A DNA stretch of 64,000 nt from Streptomyces sp. KMM 9044 (GCF_024701375.2 NZ_CP113910.1:7253620-7317619), one strand, 5' to 3'. Counted from the stretch's first letter, positions 42,291 through 51,622 are shown. Numbers and translations are program-made. Notes: generated by a model from the letters alone, not told the origin.

Positions 42291-42335
42291 ACGGCAACGG
42301 CGGCGAACACTTCTGATGTTCGCCGCCGTTGCCGT
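42291..42335. terminator. Perfect 19-bp hairpin, second terminator
   Basis: ACGGCAACGGCGGCGAACA (42291-42309) and its exact complement (42317-42335) with a 7-base loop. It lies just beyond the stop codon of the integrase fragment, so it probably terminates transcription arriving from the minus strand. Confidence 0.85.
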
Positions 42336-42342
42336 GCGTGGG

Positions 42343-42585
42343 TCAGGGGCGGTTGAGAGCATTGCCGAGGGCAGTCATGGCTTCGCGTTGGAGGCGGAGG
42401 CGTACGTGGGCGTAGACGGCGGCGGTGACGCCGATGTGGGCGTGGCCGAGGAGTTCCTTGATCACGACGAGTTCGACTCCCTGCTCCAGGAGCAGGGTGG
42501 CGGTGGAGTGGCGGAGGTTGTGAAAGCGGATGCGGCGGAGGCCAGCACTGCGGAGGAGCGTGGTGAGTGGGCGGTTCGTGAGTCT
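42343..42585 (-). pseudogene. Tyrosine recombinase, C-terminal fragment
   Basis: About 80 codons ending TGA at 42343-42345: HNLRHSTATLLLEQGVELVV, IKELLGHAHIGVTAAVYAHV, RLRLQREAMTALGNALNRP. The H-x-x-R box, second His and catalytic Tyr are present, but the N-terminal arm and core are missing, replaced by IS5-family debris. It is a relic of an integrative element or prophage. Confidence 0.82.
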
Positions 42586-42663
42586 ATGAGTGGTTCTGGC
42601 GTCGCCTGATGGTGTGAGCGAAGCCGGAACGTGCCGGTCCGGTGTCGGTGGGCTGCTGAGGTG

Positions 42664-42846
42664 GGTGGAGTGAGTGAACGCAAGCCGTACCAGAGCGACT
42701 TATCCGACGAGCAGTGGGCGTTGATCGAGCCGGTGCTCACGGCCTGGAAGGCCCGGCATCGCTCGGTCAGTGGGCATCAGGGGCGTTATCCGCTTCGGGA
42801 GATCGTGAACTCGATCCTCTACCAGTCCCGGACCGGCTGTCACTAG
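42664..42846 (+). pseudogene. IS5-family transposase N-terminal fragment
   Basis: About 60 codons: ERKPYQSDLSDEQWALIEPV, then GRYPLREIVNSILYQSRTGC followed by a stop where the family normally continues with W. DUF4096-type N-terminus only. Confidence 0.75.
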
Positions 42847-42991
42847 CTGTTTCTCAACCGTCGGGTGTTCGATGGCGTCCCGTACGGTGTCCTGGATCAG
42901 GTGACGGAGTCCGGGAGTGGGCATGAGGACGGGGCCCTGTTCATAGCGTGTCGGTTGTCTAAGCCAGCCACGCGAGGAACAAAGCCCCGTC
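42847..42991. other. Short gap between IS5 fragments
   Basis: No gene recognised; probably terminal sequence of the IS5-family element that continues at 42992. Confidence 0.35.
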
Positions 42992-43432
42992 ATGCAGAAC
43001 GCTACCGTCGTCCTGTCCGATCGTCCGTTGCCCGACCTGCGGTTCGCCGCGGAGTGTGACTGCCTCGCTCACTTGTACGGCAATGCCGGGGACCGGCCGC
43101 TGCGGGCCCGCGTCTACGCGACCGATCTGACGGACGAGGAATGGCAGATCGTCCGGCGGGTGATGCCTGTGCCGGGCTGGCTATGTGGCCGCGGGGGCAA
43201 CCCGGAGGGTTTCTGCCACCGCGAAATGATCGATGCGGTGCGGTACTTCGTCGACAACGGCATCAAGTGGAGGGCGATGCCGGCCGACTTCCCGCCCTGG
43301 TCGGCCGTCTACGCATTCCAGCATCGCTGGCACACGGACGAGCTCCTGGACGTACTGCACGAGAGGCTGCGGGAGCAGGTACGCATCGTGGAAGGGCGGG
43401 ACGATCCCGAGCCGAGTGCGGCGATCGTCGAT
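42992..43432 (+). pseudogene. Second IS5-family transposase N-terminal fragment
   Basis: About 147 codons: ATDLTDEEWQIVRRVMPVPG, REMIDAVRYFVDNGIKWRAM, PADFPPWSAVYAFQHRWHTD and DDPEPSAAIVDG. The last is the strand that leads to the first catalytic Asp. Cut by the MITE at 43433. Confidence 0.82.
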
Positions 43433-43668
43433 GGGTGTGGCTCCTTTGGAGGGACGGCCCTAGCTGCGTGAACTGCGGCTTGAGGCACGCCCGAGTGATC
43501 GACTCGACCACGACAGCGGGTCACGCGGTGACCGGCACCCTCCGCGCTGTCGATCTTGATGCGACGCGCGGGCGTGACCTGCTGGTTCCGAAAGGATCTC
43601 CACGACCGGCAGTCGAGCCCAACCGGCAAATGCCCAGCTCAGCCTGTCCCTCCAAAGGAGCCACACCC
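43433..43668. mobile_element. MITE family 1, copy without target duplication
   Basis: 236 bp, both 23-bp ends intact. Left flank ATCGTCGAT and right flank AAGGCCGAC differ, so it marks a rearrangement joining an IS5 fragment to a KAS III gene. Confidence 0.93.
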
Positions 43669-44586
43669 AAGGCCGACCGGCACCGATGCGGAACCGATGT
43701 TGCCGCTGTGACGCAATGGCAGATGGGTCTCTGCCCGCTCCAGACCGCTGACCTCGGCCAGTTCCGCCACCAGCCGTCCATTGGCCTGGTGCGGCACGAA
43801 GTGCCGCACGTCGGTGGGTTCGTAGCCGCAGCGCTTGAGCAGCCCGGTGATGAGGCCGGGGACGTTGTCCAGGACGAAGTCGCGCACCCCCCGGCCCTGC
43901 ATGCTCAGCAGGTGGTCACCGTCCGCGACGGTCTCGACGGAGGCGGGACGGCGGCTGCCCCCGGCCGGCATGCTGATCAGCTCGTGGGCCTCGGCCCGGC
44001 TCACCAACTCGACCTTGAGCAGGCCGCGTTCCGGATCGCCGGGCGCGTGCGGGACGGAGCCGACGACCGCGGCCCCGGCTCCGTCCCCGAACAGAACACT
44101 GGTCGCCCGGTCGTCGAAGTCGACGAACCGGGTCCACACGTCGGTGCCGATGACCAGGACCTTCGTCGTCGGGTCCAGCGCCACGTACGCCCGGGCGATG
44201 GACAGCGCGGTGACGAACCCGGTGCAGGCGATGTTGACGTCGAAGCAGGCGGCCCGGTGGGCGCCGAGCGCCCGTTGCACCAGTGACGCGGTGGAGGGGA
44301 TCGGGGCGTCGCCGGTCGTCGTGGCGACGATGATGAAGTCGATGCGGTCCGCGTCCAGTCCGGCCTGGTCCAGGGCGGCGCGCGCGGCGTGGACGGCGAG
44401 GTCGGACGCGGCCTCGTGCGGTGCCGCGTACCGCCGTTCGACGATGGCGGTCCTGTCGGCGATCCACTCGGCGGAGGCGCCGGGTACCCGGGCCTCGATC
44501 TCCTTGTTGGTCACCACCCGTTCGGGCAGGTAGGAGCCGGTCCCCAGCACGGATATGACGTAGTCCTGTTCCCTTTCCACGGTCAC
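43639..44586 (-). pseudogene. 3-oxoacyl-ACP synthase III-like enzyme, C-terminus lost
   Basis: FabH/KAS III fold: decarboxylative Claisen condensation of an acyl-CoA starter. Start GTG 44586 overlaps the stop of the crotonyl-CoA reductase gene (GTGA). Catalytic triad visible: Cys121 (VNIACTGF), His266 (FVPHQANGR), Asn296 (HSGNIGSAS). The native sequence ends at SVPVGL (~residue 306 of about 335-340); the remaining codons come from the MITE. The missing C-terminal strand and loop pack against the active site, so activity is doubtful. Part of the polyketide-type minus-strand cluster. Confidence 0.88.
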
Positions 44587-45941
44587 GCCGCCTGCACGCT
44601 GTCGTGCGCGTAGGCGCGCATCAGGGTCAGTCGGTCCTCGCCGATCCGGGCGCGCCGCTCGGGATCGGTCACACCCAGGCCCGGACGGTCGGCCAGGCAG
44701 AGCACGCCCACTTTGCCGATGTGCTGGTTGAGCTGCACCAGCCGGGTCGCCGGGCCGGCCTCCTCCAGCGGGAACAGCGAGGTCAGTGCGGGCACCAGCG
44801 ATCCCTGGTCGAACAGGCGCGCGGTGTCGACCTGTTCCTGGAGGTTCGCCACATGGCTGCCGATGATGCGCTTGAGCCGCATCCACAGATAGCGGTTGTC
44901 GAACCGGTGCTCGTAGCCGGTGCTCGAACCGCAGGTCACCACGGTGCCTCCGCGCCGCGCGAGGAACACCGAGGTACCGAAGGTGGATTTGCCCACGTGG
45001 TCGAAGACGATGTGCGGATCCTCGCCCACGCCGTCACGGATGAGCCGGCCCAGCCGCTTCCCCTGCGCCACCGCGACCGCCGGCTCGTCGTCGGCGTCAC
45101 CGCCGAAGTCGTACTCCTCGCGGTTGATCACCAGGTCACAGCCGAGGGCGCGCGCCACTCGCACCTTCTCTTCGGAGCCGACGACTCCGACAGCGATGCC
45201 GCCGCCGTTCTTCACCAACTGAACGGCGTAGGCTCCCAGTCCGCCGGACGCGCCCCAGATGAGGACCACATCCCCCTGCTTCATCCGTGCGCCGCGGTCG
45301 CTGACCAGCATCCGGTACGCGGTTCCCGCGCACGCCGGGACCGAGGCGGCCTCCTCCCAGGTCAGGTGTGCCGGCTTCGGGATCAGCTGGCTGGCCCGGG
45401 CGATGGCGTAATGGGCGAGGCCGCCGTAGTTGGTCTCGAAGCCCCAGGCGAGCTGGTTCTCGCTGAGCATCCCGTCCGCCTGGACGGACGCCTCCTGGTC
45501 CTCGACACAAGCCGCGTTGACCAGCGCGTGGTCACCGACGCGCCAGCGCCGCACGCCGGAACCGGTGCGGACGATCACTCCGGCGGCGTCCGAGCCGAGG
45601 ACATGGAAAGGCTGGTCGTGCCGCTTCGCCCAGCCGCCCTGGCGCCCGTAGGCCTGCAGGAACCCGAAGGTCGACAACGGTTCGAAGGTCGCGGACCAGA
45701 CCGTGTTGTAGTTGATGGAGCTGGCCATGACGGCTATCAGCACCTCGTCGGGCGCGAGTTCCGGCATCGGCACCGTCCCCACGTGCAGGGTCTTGCGCAC
45801 GTCGCGGTCGCCTTCGATCCCATCGAAGGTCTTCTCGTCCTCGATCCGCAGGTGCGCGGCGAGGAACTCCGCCGGCACTTCCGCGGCGGCCAGCTCCTGC
45901 GGGCCGGCACCGGCACGTACTGCATCGGAGAGTGACATCAT
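44583..45941 (-). CDS. ccrA: Crotonyl-CoA carboxylase/reductase
   Basis: 452 residues from ATG 45941, with GAGGAG at 45947-45952 just upstream. NADPH-dependent reductive carboxylation of crotonyl-CoA (or longer enoyl-CoA) to ethylmalonyl-type CoA, an extender unit for polyketide synthases and a step of the ethylmalonyl-CoA pathway. Medium-chain dehydrogenase fold: SSINYNTVWSATFEPLSTFG, HVLGSDAAGVIVRTGSGVRR, the CCR-specific WGFETNYGGLAHYAIARASQ, nucleotide loop WGASGGLGAYAVQLVKNGGG, and HIVFDHVGKSTFGTSVF. Full length and apparently intact. First of a minus-strand operon with the KAS III gene. In this setting it most likely supplies a PKS extender unit. Confidence 0.95.
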   Translation of the reverse strand: MMSLSDAVRAGAGPQELAAAEVPAEFLAAHLRIEDEKTFDGIEGDRDVRKTLHVGTVPMPELAPDEVLIAVMASSINYNTVWSATFEPLSTFGFLQAYGRQGGWAKRHDQPFHVLGSDAAGVIVRTGSGVRRWRVGDHALVNAACVEDQEASVQADGMLSENQLAWGFETNYGGLAHYAIARASQLIPKPAHLTWEEAASVPACAGTAYRMLVSDRGARMKQGDVVLIWGASGGLGAYAVQLVKNGGGIAVGVVGSEEKVRVARALGCDLVINREEYDFGGDADDEPAVAVAQGKRLGRLIRDGVGEDPHIVFDHVGKSTFGTSVFLARRGGTVVTCGSSTGYEHRFDNRYLWMRLKRIIGSHVANLQEQVDTARLFDQGSLVPALTSLFPLEEAGPATRLVQLNQHIGKVGVLCLADRPGLGVTDPERRARIGEDRLTLMRAYAHDSVQAA

Positions 45942-46249
45942 CGGGCTCCTCGTCAAGCCATGTCAGGCTGGTGAAACGATCGGGTTTTCCATGTCGGGCT
46001 CGTCTCTCACCCCGCGTACGGGACCCATCTGCGGTCGTCTACGGTCGTCGAGGGGCTGCGCGCTCATCGCGGGCACCCAGGTACCGGGCGTGCCGCGCGT
46101 GGTCGCTGGCCTCGAACGGGGCGCCGGGGATCGTGTACGCGAGTCGGCGGCCGTATACGGGGGCGACGAGCAGGGTTGAGCGAACGGGTCCACGCGGCAC
46201 GGCCCAGCGAAACCCGCGCCGGCGGCGCGCCGGTCCGACGCCGGCCTGC
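45942..46249. promoter_or_regulatory. Intergenic region upstream of ccrA
   Basis: 308 bases between two minus-strand genes. No gene seen. It must contain the promoter for the ccrA-KAS III pair; no specific boxes identified. Confidence 0.4.
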
Positions 46250-46693
46250 TCATCGGACCTCGCCGGTCACGTGCAGGAGGGCTCGGGCCGCCAGGCGGTA
46301 GCCGAACGCGCCGAGGCCTACCACGACGCCGGAGGCCAACGGGGCGATGATCGATTCGTGCCGGAACTGCTCCCGCGCCCACACGTTGCTGAGGTGTACC
46401 TCGATCCACGGGTGCTCATAGCTCGCCAGTGCGTCTCGCAGGCTCCAGCCGGCGATCATCAGGGCGCCAGGGTTGACCACGGCGCCCACGCTGTCGGGCC
46501 CGTGCTCGTGGATCGCGCTCACCAGATCGCCCTCCGACTCCCGTTGGAGGGACAGGACTTTCCAGCCCTGCTCGCTCACCTCGTCGGCGACCGCCTGCTC
46601 GATGTCGGCCAGGGTGTCGGTGCCGTAGATCTCAGGCTCGCGGCGGCCCAGGATGCCAAGGTTGGGACCGTTCAGTAGGAGCATCGTGCTCAT
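46250..46693 (-). CDS. Type II dehydroquinase-like enzyme, altered active site
   Basis: 147 residues, the normal length of AroQ (3-dehydroquinate dehydratase). GAGGTGA precedes ATG 46693. Conserved: LLNGPNLGILGRREPEIYG (Arg, Tyr23), Asn74 (VVNPGAL), Glu98 and His100 (IEVHLSN), Arg111 region (REQFRHESIIAPLASGVVVG). Changed: the SNHEG substrate loop is QRESEGDL; the His of the NxGxxTHxS loop is Ile80 (NPGALMIAGWSL); the SNxHARE His is Trp105 (LSNVWAREQF). It may therefore act on another substrate, perhaps in the polyketide pathway, rather than in housekeeping shikimate synthesis. Confidence 0.82.
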   Translation of the reverse strand: MSTMLLLNGPNLGILGRREPEIYGTDTLADIEQAVADEVSEQGWKVLSLQRESEGDLVSAIHEHGPDSVGAVVNPGALMIAGWSLRDALASYEHPWIEVHLSNVWAREQFRHESIIAPLASGVVVGLGAFGYRLAARALLHVTGEVR

Positions 46694-46695
46694 GT

Positions 46696-47765
46696 GTCAC
46701 CTCGCCGTTCAAAGGTCCGAACCGCATCCGGTCCGTGGTCCAGTGCCCCTTCGGGGGCGGCTGTCAGGGCGTCTTTTCCGAGCAGGGGCCCGGCAGTCTC
46801 TTCGGCGTGGGCCATCGCGTACCGCAGGACGGCCGGCGCCATCAGGGACGTCACGACACGATTGACCCGGCTCAGCAGGCTCAAGTGGTGGCAGGCCCTT
46901 GCCCCGGCGCCGGCATGAACTCGCCGGGCGCCCTGGAGGTCGCCGGCACCGCGGCGGCCGCGCCCGGGACGGTCGGCGGGGCCGGCGCGGTGAAGTCCCG
47001 GCACAGGCCGGCGGTGGCTGAAGAAGATCGGTGCAGGGGCGGCGAGGACCATGGTCCGCATGGGCTCCCGCTTCGCCGGGTCCACCATGCCGCTGGTAGC
47101 GATCACCACGTCGAAGGCGAAGGCGGCGATGCCACCTTCGGCCGGCCCGACGGTGACCATCGCCGGACCGACGGACAGCAGAAGCAAGCCCGCCAGGTCG
47201 GCCACCACCCCTGCCGAGACGAACAGTTGCCCGATGCCGCGGTGCAGCAGCGTCATGTCGAGCAAGGTCTCGCCGATCACCGGAAGGGCGCTCACACCCA
47301 TCGCGACGCCACGGAACAGCGCGAAGGAGCACGCCTCGGCGCCGGCGGGCACGAACGTCCTCGGCAGCAGAAGGCCGGTGACGATGCCGAGACCGGAGGG
47401 CAGACGCAGGCCTGCGACGCTGACTTGGGCCGCGGTGAGCCCGCGCCGACGGACGAGGGTGAACTTCCTCTCGGCGCCGGTGATGCCGACCGGCAGCACG
47501 CCCAGTTGACCGACCGCATCCAACCGGTTCATCTGAGCTGCCTGTTGGGGCAGCGGCCGACCGGAGAAGAGAGGCCGTGGCGGCTGCGGGAGGATGCGCC
47601 GGCGCAGACGCCCGCAATCAGTTTGCCGGTGACCGCGGGCGTCCTGAAACCCATCGCCGGCCGGCCGAGGACGACGGCGAGCAGCAGGACGAGCGCGCCT
47701 TCGGGCGAGAACACCGGCAGGACATGGTGTCCGATGGCCGGCGAGGGGGCGGCGAGGGGCATCTC
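46696..47765 (-). pseudogene. Cation/proton antiporter, degenerate
   Basis: CPA2/Kef-type membrane exchanger. The N-terminal helix pair reads in one frame (47529-47765: VLLLAVVLGRPAMGFRTPAV, TGKLIAGVCAGA); the middle in the next (RGLTAAQVSVAGLRLPSGLG, FRGVAMGVSALPVIGETLLD, MTLLHRGIGQLFVSAGVVAD); and the end in pieces (RVNRVVTSLMAPAVLRYAMA). Several frameshifts are needed and the central part around 46900-47050 is scrambled. Such antiporters serve as self-resistance in polyether ionophore clusters. It lies between the dehydroquinase-like and thioesterase genes, all on the minus strand. Confidence 0.7.
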
Positions 47766-47979
47766 GGCTTCTCTCCCGATGAAAGGGTCGGGTGGGTCTG
47801 CAGGCCCAAAGGCCTCTGTGGTGGCCTCCGGGCGAGAAGGAGCGGCGTGGTGTTCGGTGCGTGCTTTCGCCGTGCGCTGCCGAGGTCTTGGAGCGGTGCG
47901 TCCGGTGAGTGGGGGGTTTCTCACATGTACGTGCGGCAGCAGGGAAGCGAGTCAGGCGCCGCGACGTCGCGGCGGTCCT
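47766..47979. other. Gap upstream of antiporter remnant
   Basis: About 210 bases between the thioesterase stop and the antiporter start. No gene recognised. Confidence 0.4.
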
Positions 47980-48735
47980 TCAGAACGGCCCGAGCCGCCG
48001 GGTCACCAGGCCGATGACCTCGGCTGTCCGGTCCACGAGGAAGAAGTGGCCGCCCCGGAAGACCTCCGTCTCACATGTCCCGGTGGTGTGTTCGGCCCAT
48101 GCCTCGGCCTCATCGAGGGAGACCCGGGGGTCGCTGTCTCCGGTGAGCACGGTCACCGGGCAGCCGAGGCGTCGGCCGGGCTCGTGCCGGTACCGTTCGA
48201 TGGCGGTGTAGTCGCTGCGGATCGCCGGCAGGATCATCGCCAGCACCTCCGGGTCGCCGAGCAGCATCTCGCTGGTGCCGCTGAGCTTTCTGAGCTCGGC
48301 CACGAGGTCAGCGTCGCTCGCCGAATGCACCCCCTCGTCGGCATAGCGCGACGGCGCCCGCCGACCGGACGCGAACAGCCGTACCGGCGCGGGCAGTCCG
48401 GCGTCCTGCATGCGCAGCGCCACCTCGTACGCGAGGACAGCGCCCATGCTGTGGCCGAACAGGGCCAGTGGCTTGTCGTCCAGGTGCCGCAGCGTGGCGA
48501 AGATCTGGTCCGCGAACTCGGGGACGCTGTCGATCCTCGGCTCGTGGAGCCGGGTCTGCCGACCCGGGTACTGCAGGGCCAGCACCTCCACCGAGGGATG
48601 CAGCGCCTTGGACACCGGGAAGAAGAAGCTTGCGGAGCCGCCCGCATACGGAAAGCACACAAGCCGCACACTGCTCTGCGGCGCGGGGTGCGAGACGCTC
48701 ACCCAATTCTTGAACTGCGCCGTTGCTTGATGCAT
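47980..48735 (-). CDS. Type II thioesterase
   Basis: 251 residues; alpha/beta hydrolase that clears stalled or wrong acyl groups from PKS/NRPS carrier proteins. N-terminal strand VRLVCFPYAGGSASFFFPV and LALQYPGRQTRLHEP are the family signature. Catalytic triad: Ser96 (LFGHSMGAVLAYE), Asp200/202 (LTGDSDPRVS), His230 (RGGHFFLVD). GAGGAGC precedes ATG 48735. Intact. Its presence strongly implies a modular PKS or NRPS nearby or formerly nearby; none is in this window. Confidence 0.93.
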   Translation of the reverse strand: MHQATAQFKNWVSVSHPAPQSSVRLVCFPYAGGSASFFFPVSKALHPSVEVLALQYPGRQTRLHEPRIDSVPEFADQIFATLRHLDDKPLALFGHSMGAVLAYEVALRMQDAGLPAPVRLFASGRRAPSRYADEGVHSASDADLVAELRKLSGTSEMLLGDPEVLAMILPAIRSDYTAIERYRHEPGRRLGCPVTVLTGDSDPRVSLDEAEAWAEHTTGTCETEVFRGGHFFLVDRTAEVIGLVTRRLGPF

Positions 48736-48777
48736 GCCGGACGAGCTCCTCGTGGTTGGTGAGGGAATACCGGAAGC

Positions 48778-50502
48778 CTAGAAGGCCACTGAAAATCTTT
48801 TGCGTTCTGGCCCCGGACCGGTAGGTCCGAGGCCAGTCTTGTGGCATGCAGGGGGAATGGGCCGGTGAGTCGGTCGGGCCGGATGTGTGGGAGACCTGCC
48901 GGGAGTTGATCCCGGCGGGAAGCGTGTTCGCGTTCCTGGCCGAGCACCGTGAGGCGCTCTTTCCCTCGGAGTTCTTCGCGGACATGTATCCGTCGGCCAA
49001 CGGGCGGCCGTCCCTGCCGCCGCAGGTGCTGGCCGCGACGGTGGTACTGCAGAGCCTGACCGGGCTGTCGGACTTCGAGACGGTTCAGGAACTGCGCTGT
49101 GACCTGCGCTGGAAGGCCGCCTGCGGGCTGGGCCTGTACGACACCGCCTTCGATCCCTCGCTGCTGACCTACTTCCGGCGCCGACTTGCGCGCTCGGCCG
49201 ACCCGATGCGGATCTTCACCAAGGTCAGGGAGGTGGTGGCGGCCACCGGCGTGCTCAAGGGAAAGCAGCGCCGGGCGCTGGATTCCACGGTCCTGGACTA
49301 TGCGGTGGCCACCCAGGACACCGTCACCCAGCTGGTGTCCGCGATCCGCCGGGTGATCCGCGAGGTCCCCGGCGCCGGCGAGATCGCCGGCCGGTGGTGC
49401 ACCGCGCACGACTACACCGACCCCGGCAAACCCAAGATCGCCTGGAATGACGAGGCCGCCCGCGCCGCGCTGGTCGACGCGCTGGTGTCCGACGCACTCA
49501 ACCTGCTCGGCCGGCTGCCCGACCGCGAGCTGGGCGAGCGGGCCGCGAACGCGGTGGGCCTGCTCGCCCTGGTCGCCGGCCAGGACGTGGAGCCGGCCGA
49601 GGACTCCGACGGCCGCGACGGACGCTGGCGCATCGCCCGGCGCACCGTGCCCGACCGGACGGTGTCCACCGTCGATGCCGATGCCCGGCACATCCACAAG
49701 AACCGCACCCGCCACCAGGAGGGCTACCGCGGGCACGTGTCCTTCGAGCCGGAGGCCGGACTGTTCACCGCCGTGGCGCTGACCGGCGGCTACGGTCCGG
49801 ACAACCACGAGGCCGCCGTCGCGCTGGACCTGCTGGCCGACGAAGACCACAGCGAAGGCGAGACGCTGACCGTGCTCGGCGACTCCGCCTACGGCACCGG
49901 CAGCCTGCGCGAACAGCTGACCGCCCAGGGCCACGTCCTGGTGATCAAACCGCCGCCGCTGCGGCAGGCCGTCCCCGGCGGCTTCACCATCGACGACTTC
50001 CACGTCGACACCGGCGCCGCCACCGTGACCTGCCCGGCGGGACAGACCGCGAATCTGGGCCGCCCCAAGGCCGACGGCGCCCGCACCGCCCAGTTCAAAC
50101 GGCTGTGCACCGGCTGCCCGCTGCGGGAACGCTGCACGACCTCGAAGACCGGACGGGTCGTCAATGTCCACCCCCAGCACGGGCTGCTGACCGCCGCCCG
50201 GCACCAGGCCACCACCGACACCGCCTGGCAGGACGAATACCGCCGCTGGCGGCCCCCGGTCGAACGCGCCATCGCCTGGCTCGTCGCCCACGGCCACCGC
50301 CGCGTCCGCTACCGAGGCGTGATCGCCAACAACATCGCGCTCCACCACCGCGCCGCCGCCCTCAACCTCCGCCGACTGATCAACCTGGGACTCACCCGAA
50401 CCAGCGGCACCTGGCACCTCGCCCCAACCACCCCATGACGAAGAAGGGCCGCCCGGCCTGCGGCCGAACAGCCCCTCCACAAGATTTTCAGTGGCCTTCT
50501 AG
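48778..50502 (+). mobile_element. IS1182-family element
   Basis: Ends CTAGAAGGCCACTGAAAATC inverted at the right side, perfect over at least 22 bp; the outer CTAG on each side (48778-48781, 50499-50502) is probably the duplicated target. About 1.7 kb. Inserted 42 bases upstream of the thioesterase gene, where it may separate it from its promoter. Confidence 0.88.
48846..50438 (+). CDS. IS1182-family transposase
   Basis: 530 residues. N-terminal DUF772-like domain (PSANGRPSLPPQVLAATVVL, YFRRRLARSADP), DDE core with Asp (RRALDSTVLDYAVATQD), Asp (TVLGDSAYGTGSLREQL) and Glu (RWRPPVERAIAWLVAHG); a cysteine cluster (CTGCPLRERCTTSK) and conserved C-terminus (RYRGVIANNIALHHRAAALN). Appears intact and mobile. 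Confidence 0.94.
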   Translation: MQGEWAGESVGPDVWETCRELIPAGSVFAFLAEHREALFPSEFFADMYPSANGRPSLPPQVLAATVVLQSLTGLSDFETVQELRCDLRWKAACGLGLYDTAFDPSLLTYFRRRLARSADPMRIFTKVREVVAATGVLKGKQRRALDSTVLDYAVATQDTVTQLVSAIRRVIREVPGAGEIAGRWCTAHDYTDPGKPKIAWNDEAARAALVDALVSDALNLLGRLPDRELGERAANAVGLLALVAGQDVEPAEDSDGRDGRWRIARRTVPDRTVSTVDADARHIHKNRTRHQEGYRGHVSFEPEAGLFTAVALTGGYGPDNHEAAVALDLLADEDHSEGETLTVLGDSAYGTGSLREQLTAQGHVLVIKPPPLRQAVPGGFTIDDFHVDTGAATVTCPAGQTANLGRPKADGARTAQFKRLCTGCPLRERCTTSKTGRVVNVHPQHGLLTAARHQATTDTAWQDEYRRWRPPVERAIAWLVAHGHRRVRYRGVIANNIALHHRAAALNLRRLINLGLTRTSGTWHLAPTTP

Positions 50503-51474
50503 ACGAGTAAGTCCGAAGTCTCGTTGAGCGCAAAGGGTGAGGGTCCCGTTGGTCGATGTGTGACGAACGACCTCGAGACCCTCATCACCGCACTGTACGT
50601 GAAGATCGACGACGAGTTGGGAGGGCCGCGTTGGCTGGGCAGGCCGCCGTTGCTGACCGACTCCGAGCTGGTGTGCGCCGCGGTCGCCCAGGCGATGCTC
50701 GGATTCACCTCCGAAGCCCACTGGCTGCGCTACGCCCGCAAGCACCTGGCCGGGATGTTTCCGTACCTGCCCCAGCAGTCCGGCTACAACAAACGCCTGC
50801 GCGCGGCGCTCGGCCTGGTCAAGCGGGTCGTCCGGATGCTCGCGAAGGCGTCCGACTTCTGGCTGGACGACTGCTGGATCGTGGACTCCACCCCGGTGCC
50901 GTGCGGCATGTCGCGGCCCACCGTGAAACGCTCCGACCTGGCCGGATGGGCCGGATACGGCTACTGCGCCAGCCACTCGCGGTTCTTCTGGGGGCTGCGG
51001 CTGTACCTCGTGTGCACCCCGGCCGGGATGCCGATCCTGTGGGCCCTGGCGGACCCCAAGATCGGCGAACGCGAGGTGCTGGCCGCGATGCTGGAGGTCG
51101 AAGCAGGCGTCGTCGCCGAGCACGACGGCATCCTGCTCATCTCCGACAAGGGCTTCGCCGGCCGAGCTTTCGAGCAGTTGCTGGCCGACCACGGCATCAC
51201 CTTGCTGCGGCCCTCCCGCAAGCGCGAGAAGGCCCGGTACGGCGAGCCGATGCTGAAGAAGGTCCGCCAGCTGATCGAGTCGGTCAACGACACCCTCAAA
51301 GGCCAGCTCGACCTGGAGGGCCACGGAGGGCGCAGCTGCGCGGGCGTCGCGGTCCGCGTCGCCCAGCGCATTCTGGCCATGGCCGCCGCGATCTGGCTGA
51401 ACAACCTGACCGGCGCACCGATCACTCGATCGTTGATCGCCTACGACCACTGAAGACATACGACTTACTCGTCT
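50503..51474 (+). mobile_element. IS982-family element
   Basis: Left end ACGAGTAAGTCCGAAGTC and the inverted right end ACGAGTAAGTCGTATGTC. It abuts the IS1182 element, sharing the CTAG at 50499-50502. Confidence 0.8.
50560..51453 (+). CDS. IS982-family transposase
   Basis: 297 residues from GTG 50560. N-terminal TNDLETLITALYVKIDD and PPLLTDSELVCAAVAQAMLG are family marks. DDE core: Asp (DDCWIVDSTPVPCGMSRPT), Asp (GILLISDKGFAGRAFEQLL), Glu in RQLIESVNDTLKGQLDLEGH. C-terminus RVAQRILAMAAAIWLNNLTG. Intact. Confidence 0.92.
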   Translation: MTNDLETLITALYVKIDDELGGPRWLGRPPLLTDSELVCAAVAQAMLGFTSEAHWLRYARKHLAGMFPYLPQQSGYNKRLRAALGLVKRVVRMLAKASDFWLDDCWIVDSTPVPCGMSRPTVKRSDLAGWAGYGYCASHSRFFWGLRLYLVCTPAGMPILWALADPKIGEREVLAAMLEVEAGVVAEHDGILLISDKGFAGRAFEQLLADHGITLLRPSRKREKARYGEPMLKKVRQLIESVNDTLKGQLDLEGHGGRSCAGVAVRVAQRILAMAAAIWLNNLTGAPITRSLIAYDH

Positions 51475-51622
51475 AGGTACGTGCAGGTGGCACCGCGTAT
51501 CCCCAGATCTGATAGTCCCATGCCCTCGAGCGGCCCGAACGCCGGTACGGATTGTTAGTCTTGCGCCGCTCCGATTCCGGCAGTCATGCCTGCGCCAGCC
51601 ACCCTGCGACGAGGGGTTTCCC
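51475..51622. promoter_or_regulatory. Upstream region of FAD monooxygenase
   Basis: 148 bases without a gene. Presumed promoter region; GAGGGG near 51606-51615 precedes GTG 51623. Confidence 0.35.

Noticed and set aside
44587..44886. Longer N-terminus for the KAS III gene
   Set aside because: The open frame runs into ccrA antisense-free coding sequence in another frame. GTG 44586 overlaps the ccrA stop and begins at the family start.
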